Shown: positions 34,031-43,225, counted from the stretch's first letter. The stretch: DNA of 64,000 bases from G963664585 sp963664585 (GCA_963664585.2 CAXXEO010000017.1:1-64000); one strand, 5' to 3'. The notes: generated by a model not told the origin, from the letters alone. Made by a program: numbers and translations.

Positions 34031-35668
34031 TTAGTCATTTTTTTCTTTTTCCAGATGTGTATTTGGCACTATAATTCTATGTGATGTTCTCAGATGTGCA
34101 CTCAAATTTCTTTTTTCATTATACATTTTTTCATCGGCTAAATTTATAATATCATCTATAAACTCATTCAAATCAAATCTAAATTCCTCGATTCCATGAC
34201 TTACCGAAATAACAAATTGCTTATTTTCCGATTCGTTAATTCTTTGATATTCAAGGTTTATCTGTTGCCAAATTTCTTCAGCTTTCTTAGAATTTTCATT
34301 AACAAAAACAATCAAAAATTCATCTCCGCCGATTCTGATAACAAAATTAGGTTCTTTGATAAATTTTTTTATTGCATTTGTAACACAAGAAATAAGTTCA
34401 TCCCCCACCACATGTCCAAAAGCATCATTGACATCTTTAAGCCCATTGACATCAATGAAGCATACACATGATTTTTTGCCGCTTCTCATAGCCTTCTTAT
34501 ACGATTTTTCTAAAAGCTCAAATCCAGCCCGACGATTATAGACTCCCGTAAGTGTATCAAAAGAAAAACGCCTCATTTTTGTATTTGCTCGTTGATATGC
34601 GATAATCAAAACCGAGAAAGCCATCGAGATTATTAACACTATCAACAATGTCGGTATTTGCGTTCGAATAGTATAGAGAGTAATTTCGTATAATTTATTA
34701 TTGGGTAATACTCCATTTTCAAAGTCGCTGGGAACGAAAGAAACAATCCACCATTTATCTTCGCCTGGAACGATTAGCTGGTTACCAGCCGACCCGTCAA
34801 AAACAGAATAAGGTGCGATACTTTTATAGGCAAAAAGGCCATTATTGGTAATAATAGTTCCACTGCTGTTTTTATTCATAGATTCCCACTCATCAGGAAA
34901 TTCGTTTGTAAAGCTGACAGATTCTTTATCTTCATACATAAAAGCCCATTCTTTGTCTTTTCTTTTATCATTAAGCAGCCAATAACCGTCAGCGTTCAAC
35001 AAATAAACATTGCCATGACTTGCCAAAGAAGAATCTTTGTAATCTTCAAGCAGAAAATTTGCGTTATAGCTTAAAACAATTATCCCCTTTAGTCCGCCAT
35101 CCTTACCGAATACTGCCATTGAGAATCTAATAATCGGTTGAATGGGCAATTGAATTTCACCGTTTTCAATATTTAAGTCCAGCTTAGATACATATATTTG
35201 GGCTTTCTTTAATCCAATCGTATTTTGAAAATAATATCTATCCTGTTTATTTTGAAGTTTTTCTATTTTTGAGACATACGAGCCTTCTTGCATATAATTT
35301 ATTCGTATTTTTTCTTCTCCGCTCGTATCTATAAATCTTATTTTATAATAAATATTCTTGCTGTCCAAAAATGCCTTCCAGTTTTCTTCAAGATGTTCAT
35401 AGCCACCCTCATAGTCGTTATTGTAGCTCTGGAATGTATATTCTAAATATCTCATGTCTGAAAGCAGAATATTTATGTTCTTGCTTGTGATTTTTTCCTC
35501 TAAATCAATAATGCTTTTCTCGTTTTCAGTAATTTTTGTATTTCTGGTATTGATTTCTTTCAATTGAAAACAAGTGGCAATTACTATGGCAACTATGCTT
35601 ATTAATAAAAATATTATTAAACTATAACAAATAAACTTAATTATTGACTTTGCTTCGAATATTTTCAT
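34031..35668 (-). CDS. Membrane diguanylate cyclase with extracellular sensor domain
   Basis: 545 residues. A first membrane helix (about 13-33), a Cache-like extracellular domain (about 40-310), a second helix (about 335-357), and a GGDEF domain ending the protein. The signature GGDEF is intact within RIGGDEFLIVF, so c-di-GMP synthesis is expected; I see no RxxD inhibitory site at the usual place. The ligand of the sensor domain is unknown. Flanked by the MalT-like fragment. Confidence 0.88.
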   Translation of the reverse strand: MKIFEAKSIIKFICYSLIIFLLISIVAIVIATCFQLKEINTRNTKITENEKSIIDLEEKITSKNINILLSDMRYLEYTFQSYNNDYEGGYEHLEENWKAFLDSKNIYYKIRFIDTSGEEKIRINYMQEGSYVSKIEKLQNKQDRYYFQNTIGLKKAQIYVSKLDLNIENGEIQLPIQPIIRFSMAVFGKDGGLKGIIVLSYNANFLLEDYKDSSLASHGNVYLLNADGYWLLNDKRKDKEWAFMYEDKESVSFTNEFPDEWESMNKNSSGTIITNNGLFAYKSIAPYSVFDGSAGNQLIVPGEDKWWIVSFVPSDFENGVLPNNKLYEITLYTIRTQIPTLLIVLIISMAFSVLIIAYQRANTKMRRFSFDTLTGVYNRRAGFELLEKSYKKAMRSGKKSCVCFIDVNGLKDVNDAFGHVVGDELISCVTNAIKKFIKEPNFVIRIGGDEFLIVFVNENSKKAEEIWQQINLEYQRINESENKQFVISVSHGIEEFRFDLNEFIDDIINLADEKMYNEKRNLSAHLRTSHRIIVPNTHLEKEKND

Positions 35669-35793
35669 ATTTACCAGTAACTCCTAACAATATTTAATAT
35701 TCGTCTAGCAAAATCATGTCAATCATTAAATCGTCACTTTTAGTGTTTTCTTTAGTGAACTGCCGATCAAACATCCTGTTGACATCCAATTAC

Positions 35794-35826
35794 AAAAAAG
35801 ACATGGAAAAAATCCATGTCTTTTTT
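35794..35826. terminator. Bidirectional intrinsic terminator
   Basis: AAAAAAGACATGG / CCATGTCTTTTTT with a 7-base loop. Confidence 0.85.
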
Positions 35827-35835
35827 TGTATGTTT

Positions 35836-35871
35836 CTGTCTGTTCTCCCGCCGAAGGCGGGGAACAGACAA
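35836..35871. repeat. Free-standing GC-core hairpin D
   Basis: CTGTCTGTTCTCCCGCC-GAA-GGCGGGGAACAGACAAG, 16 pairs with one bulge. It has the same core as hairpins A-C with a third outer-stem sequence. Confidence 0.75.
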
Positions 35872-35977
35872 GATTAAAATGCAACAGAGCACTATCCCTC
35901 TTCGCAAATAGTATGCAAGGTAACTAAGCCAATAAATGGGGCTGCATATCTTTTGAGGTACAGTGAAAAACAAATAG

Positions 35978-36085
35978 TATAGCCAATCAACTTAAAAACT
36001 GGCTAGTTATAAAACGTTATTTTCTTCCCCCGCCTTCGGCGGGGGAAGAAATCACAAGCTTGTTTTCAAGTTAATCGCAACTATA
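35978..36085 (-). repeat. Dispersed MITE-like element, copy 6 (reverse orientation)
   Basis: 108 bp from TATAGCCAATCAACTTAAAA to AAGTTAATCGCAACTATA, core CCCCCGCC-TTC-GGCGGGGG. It lies beyond the 3' end of the phosphonate operon. Confidence 0.88.
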
Positions 36086-36161
36086 ATTAGTATAACACAA
36101 TCATGTAGAATTAAATACAAAAACGGGCAAAATACCGGTATAACCGGTACATTTTTTTGTA

Positions 36162-36995
36162 TTATTGGGTAATTTCCAGCAATCTGTGCTCCTGATCAAG
36201 AACTATTCCAAAACTACCCGGTAAGCAGGGACCTTCTGTGTAAAGCCCGTGGGCATCGCTTCCGCCGGTCAAAAAAAGCCCCAACTGCGTCGCTGCATCC
36301 ATGATATCCTGCTGCCTCTGGGTATCATTCGAGGGATGGCTGTACTCAATGCCGTCCAGTCCAGCCGCCTTCAGTTTAGGCAGCAGTTCCATGCTGCCGT
36401 AAGAGAACGGATGCGCCAGAACCGCCAGACCCCCCGCATCTTTGACCAGACCCACTGCATCGCACGCCTCGATACAATCACTTTCAACCACAGCTATGCC
36501 GCCTTTGCCAAAACAGCGGTTATAAAGCAGTCCATAGATCGATGAGCCATAGCCGCGGTCGATCAGGGCATGCATGATGTGCTGGCGGTAAATGATCCGG
36601 CTCTTCCCCGTATATCCCAGTACGATATCAACATCGATGGGATAACCTGCCTTTCTCAGAAGCGCGATTCTTTTGAGGGAGGCTTTATGTCGGCTGAGCA
36701 GATAAGGCAAACATGCAGCTTCCACACGTTGTGTGTCCCTCACCCCATACCCAAGGATATGCACCTTTCGGTCTAGCTGCCGGGAGCGGGCAGAAATTTC
36801 AATCCCAGTAATTATTTTTATACCGTATTCTCTTCCGGCTGCCAGAGCTTCCGCCTGACCGGCTAAGGTATCATGGTCGGTTATGGATATTGCATGAATG
36901 TGCAGATGACTGGCCAGCTCGGCAATCTGTCGCGGAGAGAGGGAACCGTCTGAAAAAGTGCTGTGCAGATGAAGATCAGCCCATATTCTTGTCAT
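36162..36995 (-). CDS. PHP-domain phosphoesterase, last gene of the phosphonate operon
   Basis: 277 residues with the PHP metal motifs DLHLHSTFSDG (N terminus), ITDHDTLAG, GIEIS, VLAHPFSYG and GGSDAHG. A PHP enzyme of the Eggerthella phosphonate operon hydrolyses 5-phosphoribosyl 1,2-cyclic phosphate, the product of C-P lyase. Here no PhnP is present, so this protein probably does that step. Overlaps the transferase gene by 4 bases, so both belong to the operon. Confidence 0.85.
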   Translation of the reverse strand: MTRIWADLHLHSTFSDGSLSPRQIAELASHLHIHAISITDHDTLAGQAEALAAGREYGIKIITGIEISARSRQLDRKVHILGYGVRDTQRVEAACLPYLLSRHKASLKRIALLRKAGYPIDVDIVLGYTGKSRIIYRQHIMHALIDRGYGSSIYGLLYNRCFGKGGIAVVESDCIEACDAVGLVKDAGGLAVLAHPFSYGSMELLPKLKAAGLDGIEYSHPSNDTQRQQDIMDAATQLGLFLTGGSDAHGLYTEGPCLPGSFGIVLDQEHRLLEITQ

Positions 36996-37645
36996 TCGCC
37001 ATTATCCTCCTCGTTCAAAATAAAGGCGCCGATATCATAAAGATCCTGGAACCTGCTTTTGAGAGTATCACGGTCGTACTTCCACCAGCAACTGCGCAAA
37101 AGTTTCCCGATGATTTGATCATCAAAGCGGTAGCGTATAATCTTTGCAGGAACCCCGCCCACAACCGCATAGGGCGGAACATCCTTCGTCACCACAGCAC
37201 CCGCTGCAATCACCGCGCCGGTGCCCACATAGACTCCGGCCGTGATCGTTGCCCCATGGCCAATCCAGACGTCGTGGCCAATGGTGCAGTGATGCCGTGC
37301 TCTCCATTCAAAAAAGTCCGCGTCGTCTTCCCCAAAGCCATATTTCGAGCAACGGTAGGTCATGTGGTGCTGAGTGACACGGTGCATCGGGTGGTTGCCC
37401 GGGTTGATTCTGACAAAGGCCGCAATCGAGCAGAATTTTCCAATGGTGGTATGATCAGCAATTGAGTAGTCACATATATAACTGTAATCACCCATTTCGA
37501 CATCGTTTAAAACCACGCCCCTGCCGACTTCGGTATATAAACCAAAGGCGGACTCCATGATGGTCGCGGTGGAATGAATGGCCGGTTTTTCTCCGAGCGT
37601 CTGACTCGCTATATCTTCAGGTATCTGACATTTGATTTCTGTCAT
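36992..37645 (-). CDS. Hexapeptide-repeat transferase of phosphonate operons (TIGR03308 type)
   Basis: 217 residues with left-handed beta-helix repeats (IADHTTIGKFCSIAA, IGHDVWIGHGATITAGVYVGTGAVIAAGAVV). ATG 37645 is used; the open frame continues upstream into the repeat element at 37675 and is not likely coding there. Members of this acetyltransferase family accompany C-P lyase genes; the substrate is not firmly known. Confidence 0.8.
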   Translation of the reverse strand: MTEIKCQIPEDIASQTLGEKPAIHSTATIMESAFGLYTEVGRGVVLNDVEMGDYSYICDYSIADHTTIGKFCSIAAFVRINPGNHPMHRVTQHHMTYRCSKYGFGEDDADFFEWRARHHCTIGHDVWIGHGATITAGVYVGTGAVIAAGAVVTKDVPPYAVVGGVPAKIIRYRFDDQIIGKLLRSCWWKYDRDTLKSRFQDLYDIGAFILNEEDNGE

Positions 37646-37674
37646 CGCAACTTTCCCTGCCCCCATACTCAATT

Positions 37675-37738
37675 TATAGTTGATTAACTTGAAAACAAGC
37701 TTGTAATTTCTTCCCCCGTCGGAGGCGGAAAAACAGAG
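37675..37738 (+). repeat. Dispersed MITE-like element, variant copy 7 in a phn intergenic gap
   Basis: Complete left arm TATAGTTGATTAACTTG and half of the core (CTTCCCCCGTC-GGAGGCGG), then AAAAACAGAGGCG. The usual right arm is absent. Copy 8 shares the terminal AGAGGCG. Confidence 0.75.
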
Positions 37739-37767
37739 GCGAATTATCGTCTGATTCAGGATTAGGA

Positions 37768-38466
37768 TCAAACAACGCCGCAATAGCCGTGCTGCATTAG
37801 ATCATAACGCCTGTCAGCAAGAACTGAGATAGCGTCGCGGTCGTGAAATACCCCAATCATCGCAGTGCCCTTTTGTTTCAGTTGCAATATCAGCTCCATC
37901 ACCTTTGACTTATATCCCATATCGAGGGACGCGGTGGGCTCATCAAGAAGCAAAAAGCGCGGTTCGGCGATAATGGCGCGGAGAATGTTCAGCCGCTGCT
38001 TTTCCCCCCCGCTGAAGGTGGCAGGGTACATGTCCCACAGTGCCTTTCCAAGCCCCACATAAGAAAGCAGTTCCTTTGCCCTATCCATCGCCTGGGCGCT
38101 GTCGACGCCGCTTAAAACGAGCGGCTCTGTCAGCACCTCAATCGCGGATACCCGGGGCAGCACATGCAAAAACTGTGATACATATCCGATCTCATTGCGG
38201 CGAAGCATGAGAATTTCCCGGTCATCGGCCGCTGCCAGATCAATGACGCCGTCACCCAAAGAGCTGTAAAGGATCTCGCCCGAGGTCGGCAGATAGGTAC
38301 GGTAAATACATTTTAACAGGGAAGACTTCCCGATGCCGCTGGGCCCGGTGATCGCAAGCAGACTTCCCACGTCCACCTGTAAAGAAACATCCGCAAAGCT
38401 TGCAATTCTCACACCATCCCTGATGTGCATCACAAATTCCTTTGAAAGCCTGTTGACAGTAAGCAT
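37768..38466 (-). CDS. phnL: Phosphonate C-P lyase system protein PhnL
   Basis: 232 residues from ATG 38466, with GGAG six bases upstream. ABC ATPase motifs: Walker A TGPSGIGKSSL, signature FSGGEKQRLNIL, Walker B FLLLDEPTASLD, and HD in FHDRD. PhnL is part of the C-P lyase system, though its exact reaction step is uncertain. Separated from phnM by 153 bases holding a repeat element. Confidence 0.92.
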   Translation of the reverse strand: MLTVNRLSKEFVMHIRDGVRIASFADVSLQVDVGSLLAITGPSGIGKSSLLKCIYRTYLPTSGEILYSSLGDGVIDLAAADDREILMLRRNEIGYVSQFLHVLPRVSAIEVLTEPLVLSGVDSAQAMDRAKELLSYVGLGKALWDMYPATFSGGEKQRLNILRAIIAEPRFLLLDEPTASLDMGYKSKVMELILQLKQKGTAMIGVFHDRDAISVLADRRYDLMQHGYCGVV

Positions 38467-38508
38467 TTTAAGCTCCATTCCGCCGCTTGGCACCGGCACA
38501 ATATAATA

Positions 38509-38580
38509 TATAGTTGATTAACTTGAACAGAAGCTTGTGATTTCTTCCCCCGCCCCCCGCGGGGAAAATAGAGGCGGGAC
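38509..38580 (+). repeat. Dispersed MITE-like element, variant copy 8 in a phn intergenic gap
   Basis: Left arm TATAGTTGATTAACTTGA, altered core CTTCCCCCGCCCCCCGCGGGG, then AAAATAGAGGCGGG. No right arm. Ends as copy 7 does. Confidence 0.75.
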
Positions 38581-38619
38581 TATTATCTTTTAATTTGAAA
38601 TCAGTATAAGAACAATGAT

Positions 38620-39819
38620 TTATCCCAACCTGTACTGGAATTGCATGGCCACTCTGCCATCAATAAACACCTTATAGATCATCGGGCAGCCATTCATCAG
38701 GCGCACCACCAAAAGATCGGCCTTTTTACCCACCGCAACCACGCCGAAATCCCTGTCGATATTCATGGCCTTGGCTGGGTTGGCTGTCACCATTCTCACA
38801 CCCTCCGCCAAAGGCAGAACTCCCTCACTGCACAGCTTAAACACCGCGTGCAGTAGGGCCGCCGGATAATAGTCAGAGCAAAGGATATCGGCGCACCCTT
38901 CTTTTATGGCATCAATGGCGCACAGATTCCCCGCGTGGCTTGATCCCAGCATGATATTGGGGGCACCGACAACCACCATAAGCCCTTCTTCGTGAGCCTT
39001 ATGCGCGACTTCCATGGTAATTGGGAATTCCGAAATTCCCGCGCCATATTCCCGCTTTACCAGTTCAACCTTTTCCATGGAATCGTCATCGTGGGAGGCG
39101 AGGGGAATGCCATACTCACGGGCAAGCTTCGAAAGCCGGAGAAGCATCTCATGTGTTGCCTTGGGCTTTTGCTGACTGTCAGCAATAAAGCGCTCCAAAT
39201 CCGCGTCGCTGAGATTGTTCCAATGTCTGAGCAGGGTGGCGCTCTTGGTGACATCGCGGTACTGTCCCTGTCCCGGCGTATGGTCCATAAAAGAAAGCTC
39301 GTGTACAAGCCCATCCCGTATCAACTGTTCGAGGTATGAAAAAATCTCCAGGTTGTCGATCTCATAACGGGCATGAAAGCGATGGCGGATCAGATGATAT
39401 CCGATGTGAAAGTCCTTGATCAGTTTGACCAACTTGTCTACATTGTCCGGCTTTCTGATGCTCTTCTGCTCAAAATCAAAACGCTCCTTCATGAGCGAAA
39501 GCGAGTGGTACATGGTGGTAATGCCCTGACCCAAAAGCTGCTTCTCGGTTTCACGAAGTCCCATTTCAAAGTTCATCACGCTTGTGGGGCGGGGCTGTAT
39601 GACCCCTTCTATGTAGTCGGAGTGAATGTCGATGAAGCCCGGCATGATATAACCGCCGTGCGCATCAAAAAATTCCATCTCTTCGTTACCATCGTCGTAT
39701 CTTTCCAATTCTTTCGTGGATAAAATCGCTTCGATTCGATCGTTATTGATCACCACCGCGTGGTGTGGAAGCAGCGCGTCGTATGTGACAACGACGCCGT
39801 TAAAAATACATTTATGCAT
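38620..39819 (-). CDS. phnM: PhnM, ribose 1-methylphosphonate 5-triphosphate diphosphatase
   Basis: 399 residues of the amidohydrolase superfamily with GGYIMPGFIDIHSDYIE near the N terminus, HRFHARYEID, LASHDDDS and ILCSDYYPAALLHAVF. It removes pyrophosphate from alpha-D-ribose 1-alkylphosphonate 5-triphosphate to give the substrate of PhnJ. Located 12 bases after phnK. Confidence 0.93.
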   Translation of the reverse strand: MHKCIFNGVVVTYDALLPHHAVVINNDRIEAILSTKELERYDDGNEEMEFFDAHGGYIMPGFIDIHSDYIEGVIQPRPTSVMNFEMGLRETEKQLLGQGITTMYHSLSLMKERFDFEQKSIRKPDNVDKLVKLIKDFHIGYHLIRHRFHARYEIDNLEIFSYLEQLIRDGLVHELSFMDHTPGQGQYRDVTKSATLLRHWNNLSDADLERFIADSQQKPKATHEMLLRLSKLAREYGIPLASHDDDSMEKVELVKREYGAGISEFPITMEVAHKAHEEGLMVVVGAPNIMLGSSHAGNLCAIDAIKEGCADILCSDYYPAALLHAVFKLCSEGVLPLAEGVRMVTANPAKAMNIDRDFGVVAVGKKADLLVVRLMNGCPMIYKVFIDGRVAMQFQYRLG

Positions 39820-39831
39820 AGCACTCTCCTG

Positions 39832-40671
39832 TTACAGTAGTGAATTGACCAAGGTCTGGGTATAGATGTGCTGAGGGTCCTCAAGAATCTGGTCTGTGAT
39901 TCCCTGTTCGACAATTGACCCGTTGAGCATAACCACGCTGCGATCCGCCAACATGCGGATTACCGCCAGGTCGTGGCTTACCACAATCATCGAAATGTGA
40001 AATTCCCGTTGAATACGCTTCACCAGATCCAGCACTTTGGCCTGCACGGACAGGTCGAGCCCGGTGGTGACCTCATCAAGCAGCAAGATTGGCGGGTTGT
40101 TCGCCACCGCTTTGGCAATCTGCACTCGCTGCTGCATGCCGCCGGAAAAATTTTTAGGGGGCTCCTTTACACGGCTGACCGGCACCTCGATATGATTCAG
40201 GAGCTGTTCGGTGCGTCCCATCATGTTTGCAACATTTCGTTGGCCGGCCGCAATAAGCTTTTCCGCCACATTGGCACCGGAGGAAAAATGCATACGGAGC
40301 CCCAGATGCGGGTTCTGGTACACCATGCCAAGCAGATGGTTGCGGATATACTTGCGCTGCTGTAGGGAGGTGCTGAAAATATCCACCTCTCCATTCTGGT
40401 AACAATCGAGGGTATAGCTCCCGGAGGTAACCTCCAACTCCATATAAAGTGCCTTCATCAATGTCGATTTGCCTGAGCCCGATTCGCCCACAACGCCAAG
40501 TATCTCGCCGGGATACACCTCAAGAGAAAGATCCCTGACCGCCCATATGCTCTTACAGTAAGGGCAGCGGTTACGATCGAGCACCTCGGGATCGTGCTTA
40601 CAGATTTCACAGCCGTTTCCATACCGAACCACAAGATTTGACAGCTTTAAAGCCGGTTTTCCGCTATCCAT
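39832..40671 (-). CDS. phnK: PhnK, with an N-terminal CxxC...CxxC insert
   Basis: 279 residues from ATG 40671, overlapping phnJ by 8 bases; a longer open frame upstream is rejected. Walker A GESGSGKSTLM, signature FSGGMQQRVQIAK, Walker B ILLLDEVTTGLD. Before Walker A there is CEICKHD...CPYC, a zinc-ribbon-like insert absent from E. coli PhnK, where this segment is much shorter. PhnK binds the C-P lyase core (PhnGHIJ) and supplies ATPase activity. Confidence 0.9.
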   Translation of the reverse strand: MDSGKPALKLSNLVVRYGNGCEICKHDPEVLDRNRCPYCKSIWAVRDLSLEVYPGEILGVVGESGSGKSTLMKALYMELEVTSGSYTLDCYQNGEVDIFSTSLQQRKYIRNHLLGMVYQNPHLGLRMHFSSGANVAEKLIAAGQRNVANMMGRTEQLLNHIEVPVSRVKEPPKNFSGGMQQRVQIAKAVANNPPILLLDEVTTGLDLSVQAKVLDLVKRIQREFHISMIVVSHDLAVIRMLADRSVVMLNGSIVEQGITDQILEDPQHIYTQTLVNSLL

Positions 40672-41512
40672 CGCGCACCTCCGATTCCTGACGCTTTTTA
40701 CAGAATCCGCTGTCGGAGCACTGGTATACACGCTCTCCCGTATGCGTATCGAAGAACTCATCCATATATGCCCCCTCTGCACCGCACAGGCGGCACACCT
40801 TTCCCGACATATCCTCTGTCCGGAAGGGGTAATCCTCAAAGGCAAGAGACTCCACCTTCGTATAAGGGGGAATTGCGTATATCTTTTTTTCTCTTCCCGC
40901 CCCGAACAAATAAAGATTCCCACTCATGTGAAGCTTCGGATTGTCATAGCGTGGAATCGGTGAGGGCATCATTATATATCGATTCTCCACCATTACGGGG
41001 TAGTCGGCGCCGATTTCAATTTCGCCCATACGGACGATGTTCTCATACAGCGCCAGCCACATCGGAGAGTATTCCATCTCGGCATGCATCTGTTTTGTTA
41101 CCGCTTCCCGTGGCTCCACCAGCCGGAGAGGTTCGGGCAGAGGAACCTGTAAAACAAGAATTTGGTGGTTGTGTAGTGGAATTTCGGGTATTCTGTGTCG
41201 GGTTTGGATAACAGTAGCCTGTTCGGAATCAGTGGTGGTGGCCACATCGGTACATTCGGTAATAAACTGACGGATAGAAACGGCATTGACACTGTCGTCA
41301 CTTCCCTGGTCGATTACCTTCAGGATGTCCTTTCGGCCAATGATGGAAAGGGTGATCTGAATCCCCCCCGTCCCCCATCCGCGTCCAATCGGCAGCTCTC
41401 TTGATCCGAACGGAACCTGATACCCGGGGATGGCAACCGCTTTGAGCAGCGCCCGCCGGATCAAACGCTTGGCGCTTTCGTCCAGATAGGCAAAGTTATA
41501 ATTATTGTCCAT
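40664..41512 (-). CDS. phnJ: Carbon-phosphorus lyase PhnJ (radical SAM)
   Basis: 282 residues. The Fe-S ligands CRLC...C...C follow the CX2CX21CX5C spacing that defines PhnJ, and the glycyl-radical region GRGWGTGGIQITLSIIG is conserved. It cleaves the C-P bond of ribose 1-phosphonate 5-phosphate to give alkane and the cyclic ribose phosphate. Overlaps phnI by 11 bases. Confidence 0.96.
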   Translation of the reverse strand: MDNNYNFAYLDESAKRLIRRALLKAVAIPGYQVPFGSRELPIGRGWGTGGIQITLSIIGRKDILKVIDQGSDDSVNAVSIRQFITECTDVATTTDSEQATVIQTRHRIPEIPLHNHQILVLQVPLPEPLRLVEPREAVTKQMHAEMEYSPMWLALYENIVRMGEIEIGADYPVMVENRYIMMPSPIPRYDNPKLHMSGNLYLFGAGREKKIYAIPPYTKVESLAFEDYPFRTEDMSGKVCRLCGAEGAYMDEFFDTHTGERVYQCSDSGFCKKRQESEVRDG

Positions 41513-42650
41513 TCTCTTGCTCCTTCTTTCTGCGGGTATGGCGAACTCGGTCGAGTTTGGACTGGAAGGTTACATAATGGGGCAGCTTTAGGTGGGAAAT
41601 AAAGCCGCTCATCTCTAGACAGTCGCCGTGGAGCAGCACGAATTCTTCATCCTGTAAGATCGAATCGCCCTCTGTTTCAAGAAGGTAGTCAAGCACTGAC
41701 ATGGCGATTGCCTTGTTATCATTTCTGCCGAAAACCAGACCATAGCCTATTCCAAGACTGAGCCTGTTTGTGGAAGTATCCGCCTTGTCTCCCTTCCCCG
41801 ATTCCAGACGCTTTAACGGGTCTGCGTTGTCGCTTTGGTTGTTCTCATCCTCAACTGGAAAAAGCGACTCTACCTCTGTCGCACAAAATTCACCGACAGA
41901 GATCGTTTCGTCCGGAAAGAGGGGATGGGCTATATTGACCTCAGCCATCCCTGTGCGCAGTTCCCCTATGGTGGGGTGGGCGGGGCCGAAGCCCCTGATA
42001 CCAGCGTAGGCAAGCCCGCAGACATATCCGGTTTCTGCTCGTGCAATTGTTTGCAGGCGTGCAGAGCGTGGGGCAGGAAAGGTAAGCGGAAATTGGGTGA
42101 TATCCAGCGGAGCGCTGTCATCCAGCTCTGCCGAAATGAGCCCCTCCCGACGCAGAAGCTCCGTTATGCGTCCGGCTGTCAGCTCTTCTTCCTGCCCCGT
42201 AAAGCTTTCCCAGTGTTCTTTAATCTCTCTGACATCCTGTTCTTTCTCATTTATGAGGAAAAATTTCAGCAAGCGGTGGGTGTAATCGTAGGTGGGGCCA
42301 AGATACTGCCCACCCGGAATATCCTTGAACGCGGAGGATATCCGTCTGATCAGCGTCATATCAGCGCAATCCACCGGAAGAGAGCAGTAGTTTCTGGACA
42401 GGGTGGAACGGTAGGCACGAAGCAGAAACACTGCCTCCTCCAGTGAGCCCTCAGACTGTTTAAGCGCAAGTGCGGCATAGTCCGGTGCATAGAAACCCGC
42501 CTCACCCATAACCTTGTCAATTAAAAGACTCATACGGTCGCGGATCGCTTCAATCTCAATATTCTTTGTTCCGCCCGTCCTGTAGAGGGAAAGAAGCTCA
42601 ATGGATTTCTCGATGGCCTCCCGGCCACCGGCTACAGCAACATATGCCAT
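41502..42650 (-). CDS. phnI: PhnI, C-P lyase core subunit
   Basis: 382 residues beginning MAYVAVAGGREAIEKS, with GGQYLGPTYDYTHRLLKFF and GYGLVFGRNDNKAIAMS conserved. PhnI acts with G, H and L in transferring the phosphonate to ribose of ATP. The start overlaps the phnH stop by one base. Confidence 0.95.
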   Translation of the reverse strand: MAYVAVAGGREAIEKSIELLSLYRTGGTKNIEIEAIRDRMSLLIDKVMGEAGFYAPDYAALALKQSEGSLEEAVFLLRAYRSTLSRNYCSLPVDCADMTLIRRISSAFKDIPGGQYLGPTYDYTHRLLKFFLINEKEQDVREIKEHWESFTGQEEELTAGRITELLRREGLISAELDDSAPLDITQFPLTFPAPRSARLQTIARAETGYVCGLAYAGIRGFGPAHPTIGELRTGMAEVNIAHPLFPDETISVGEFCATEVESLFPVEDENNQSDNADPLKRLESGKGDKADTSTNRLSLGIGYGLVFGRNDNKAIAMSVLDYLLETEGDSILQDEEFVLLHGDCLEMSGFISHLKLPHYVTFQSKLDRVRHTRRKKEQENGQ

Positions 42651-43225
42651 TACTTCACCCGCCTTATCTTACGGGGAAACGCCGCGACGTCACCCTCTTC
42701 TCTGACAAAGACAAGCTCGATCCCGCAGGGATATTCTGCCTGCATTTCGTCGCGGGCCATAAGCCATTCAAGCTCAGGCTTCGTCAGCAAAACGCTTGTG
42801 CCTCCAGGGGGAACACCCGGCCCTTCTATGGCAGCCTGGCAGTCAGGGTATCCTTTGGAAGCAATGAACAGCGTGGCGGAACAATGGGGATCCGCATATG
42901 TCCCCTGCTTCACGGTATCCAGCACCTGTCGGGCATCTACCTCTTGGGGCAGAAAGATAAAGTCGGCCTCCGCGAGCGGCACTCGGCGGCTTCCAGTCAG
43001 AAATTCGATCTGCTCGCGGAGGCTGTCGCTGCTTTCGTCTATATAAAATGTTGTTTGGGTATCCAGCAAGGTCATCGAAAGGGCAAGGGTAAGACCGTCC
43101 TCACCCAATTTTTCAGCAGCTCTTTCCAGCCGTCCCGGCCTGCCGGGGTTGGCAGTGCAGTCGAGCAGTGTCCGAAACACTGCCTGTGTATCATGTACTA
43201 CATCAAAGGTATGCTTATTCTTCAT
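42650..43225 (-). CDS. phnH: PhnH, C-P lyase core subunit
   Basis: 191 residues from ATG 43225, inside an 11-base overlap with phnG. The family start FRTLLDCTANPGRPG and the later GPGVPPGGTSVLLT are recognisable. Structural subunit of the PhnGHIJ complex. Confidence 0.93.
   Translation of the reverse strand: MKNKHTFDVVHDTQAVFRTLLDCTANPGRPGRLERAAEKLGEDGLTLALSMTLLDTQTTFYIDESSDSLREQIEFLTGSRRVPLAEADFIFLPQEVDARQVLDTVKQGTYADPHCSATLFIASKGYPDCQAAIEGPGVPPGGTSVLLTKPELEWLMARDEMQAEYPCGIELVFVREEGDVAAFPRKIRRVK

Noticed and set aside
35767..35973. 68-codon minus-strand frame
   Set aside because: It runs through a terminator and a free-standing hairpin and has no start signal.
39832..40923. Longer PhnK starting at 40923
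   Set aside because: The extra 84 residues run antiparallel-shadow through phnJ and match nothing in PhnK.
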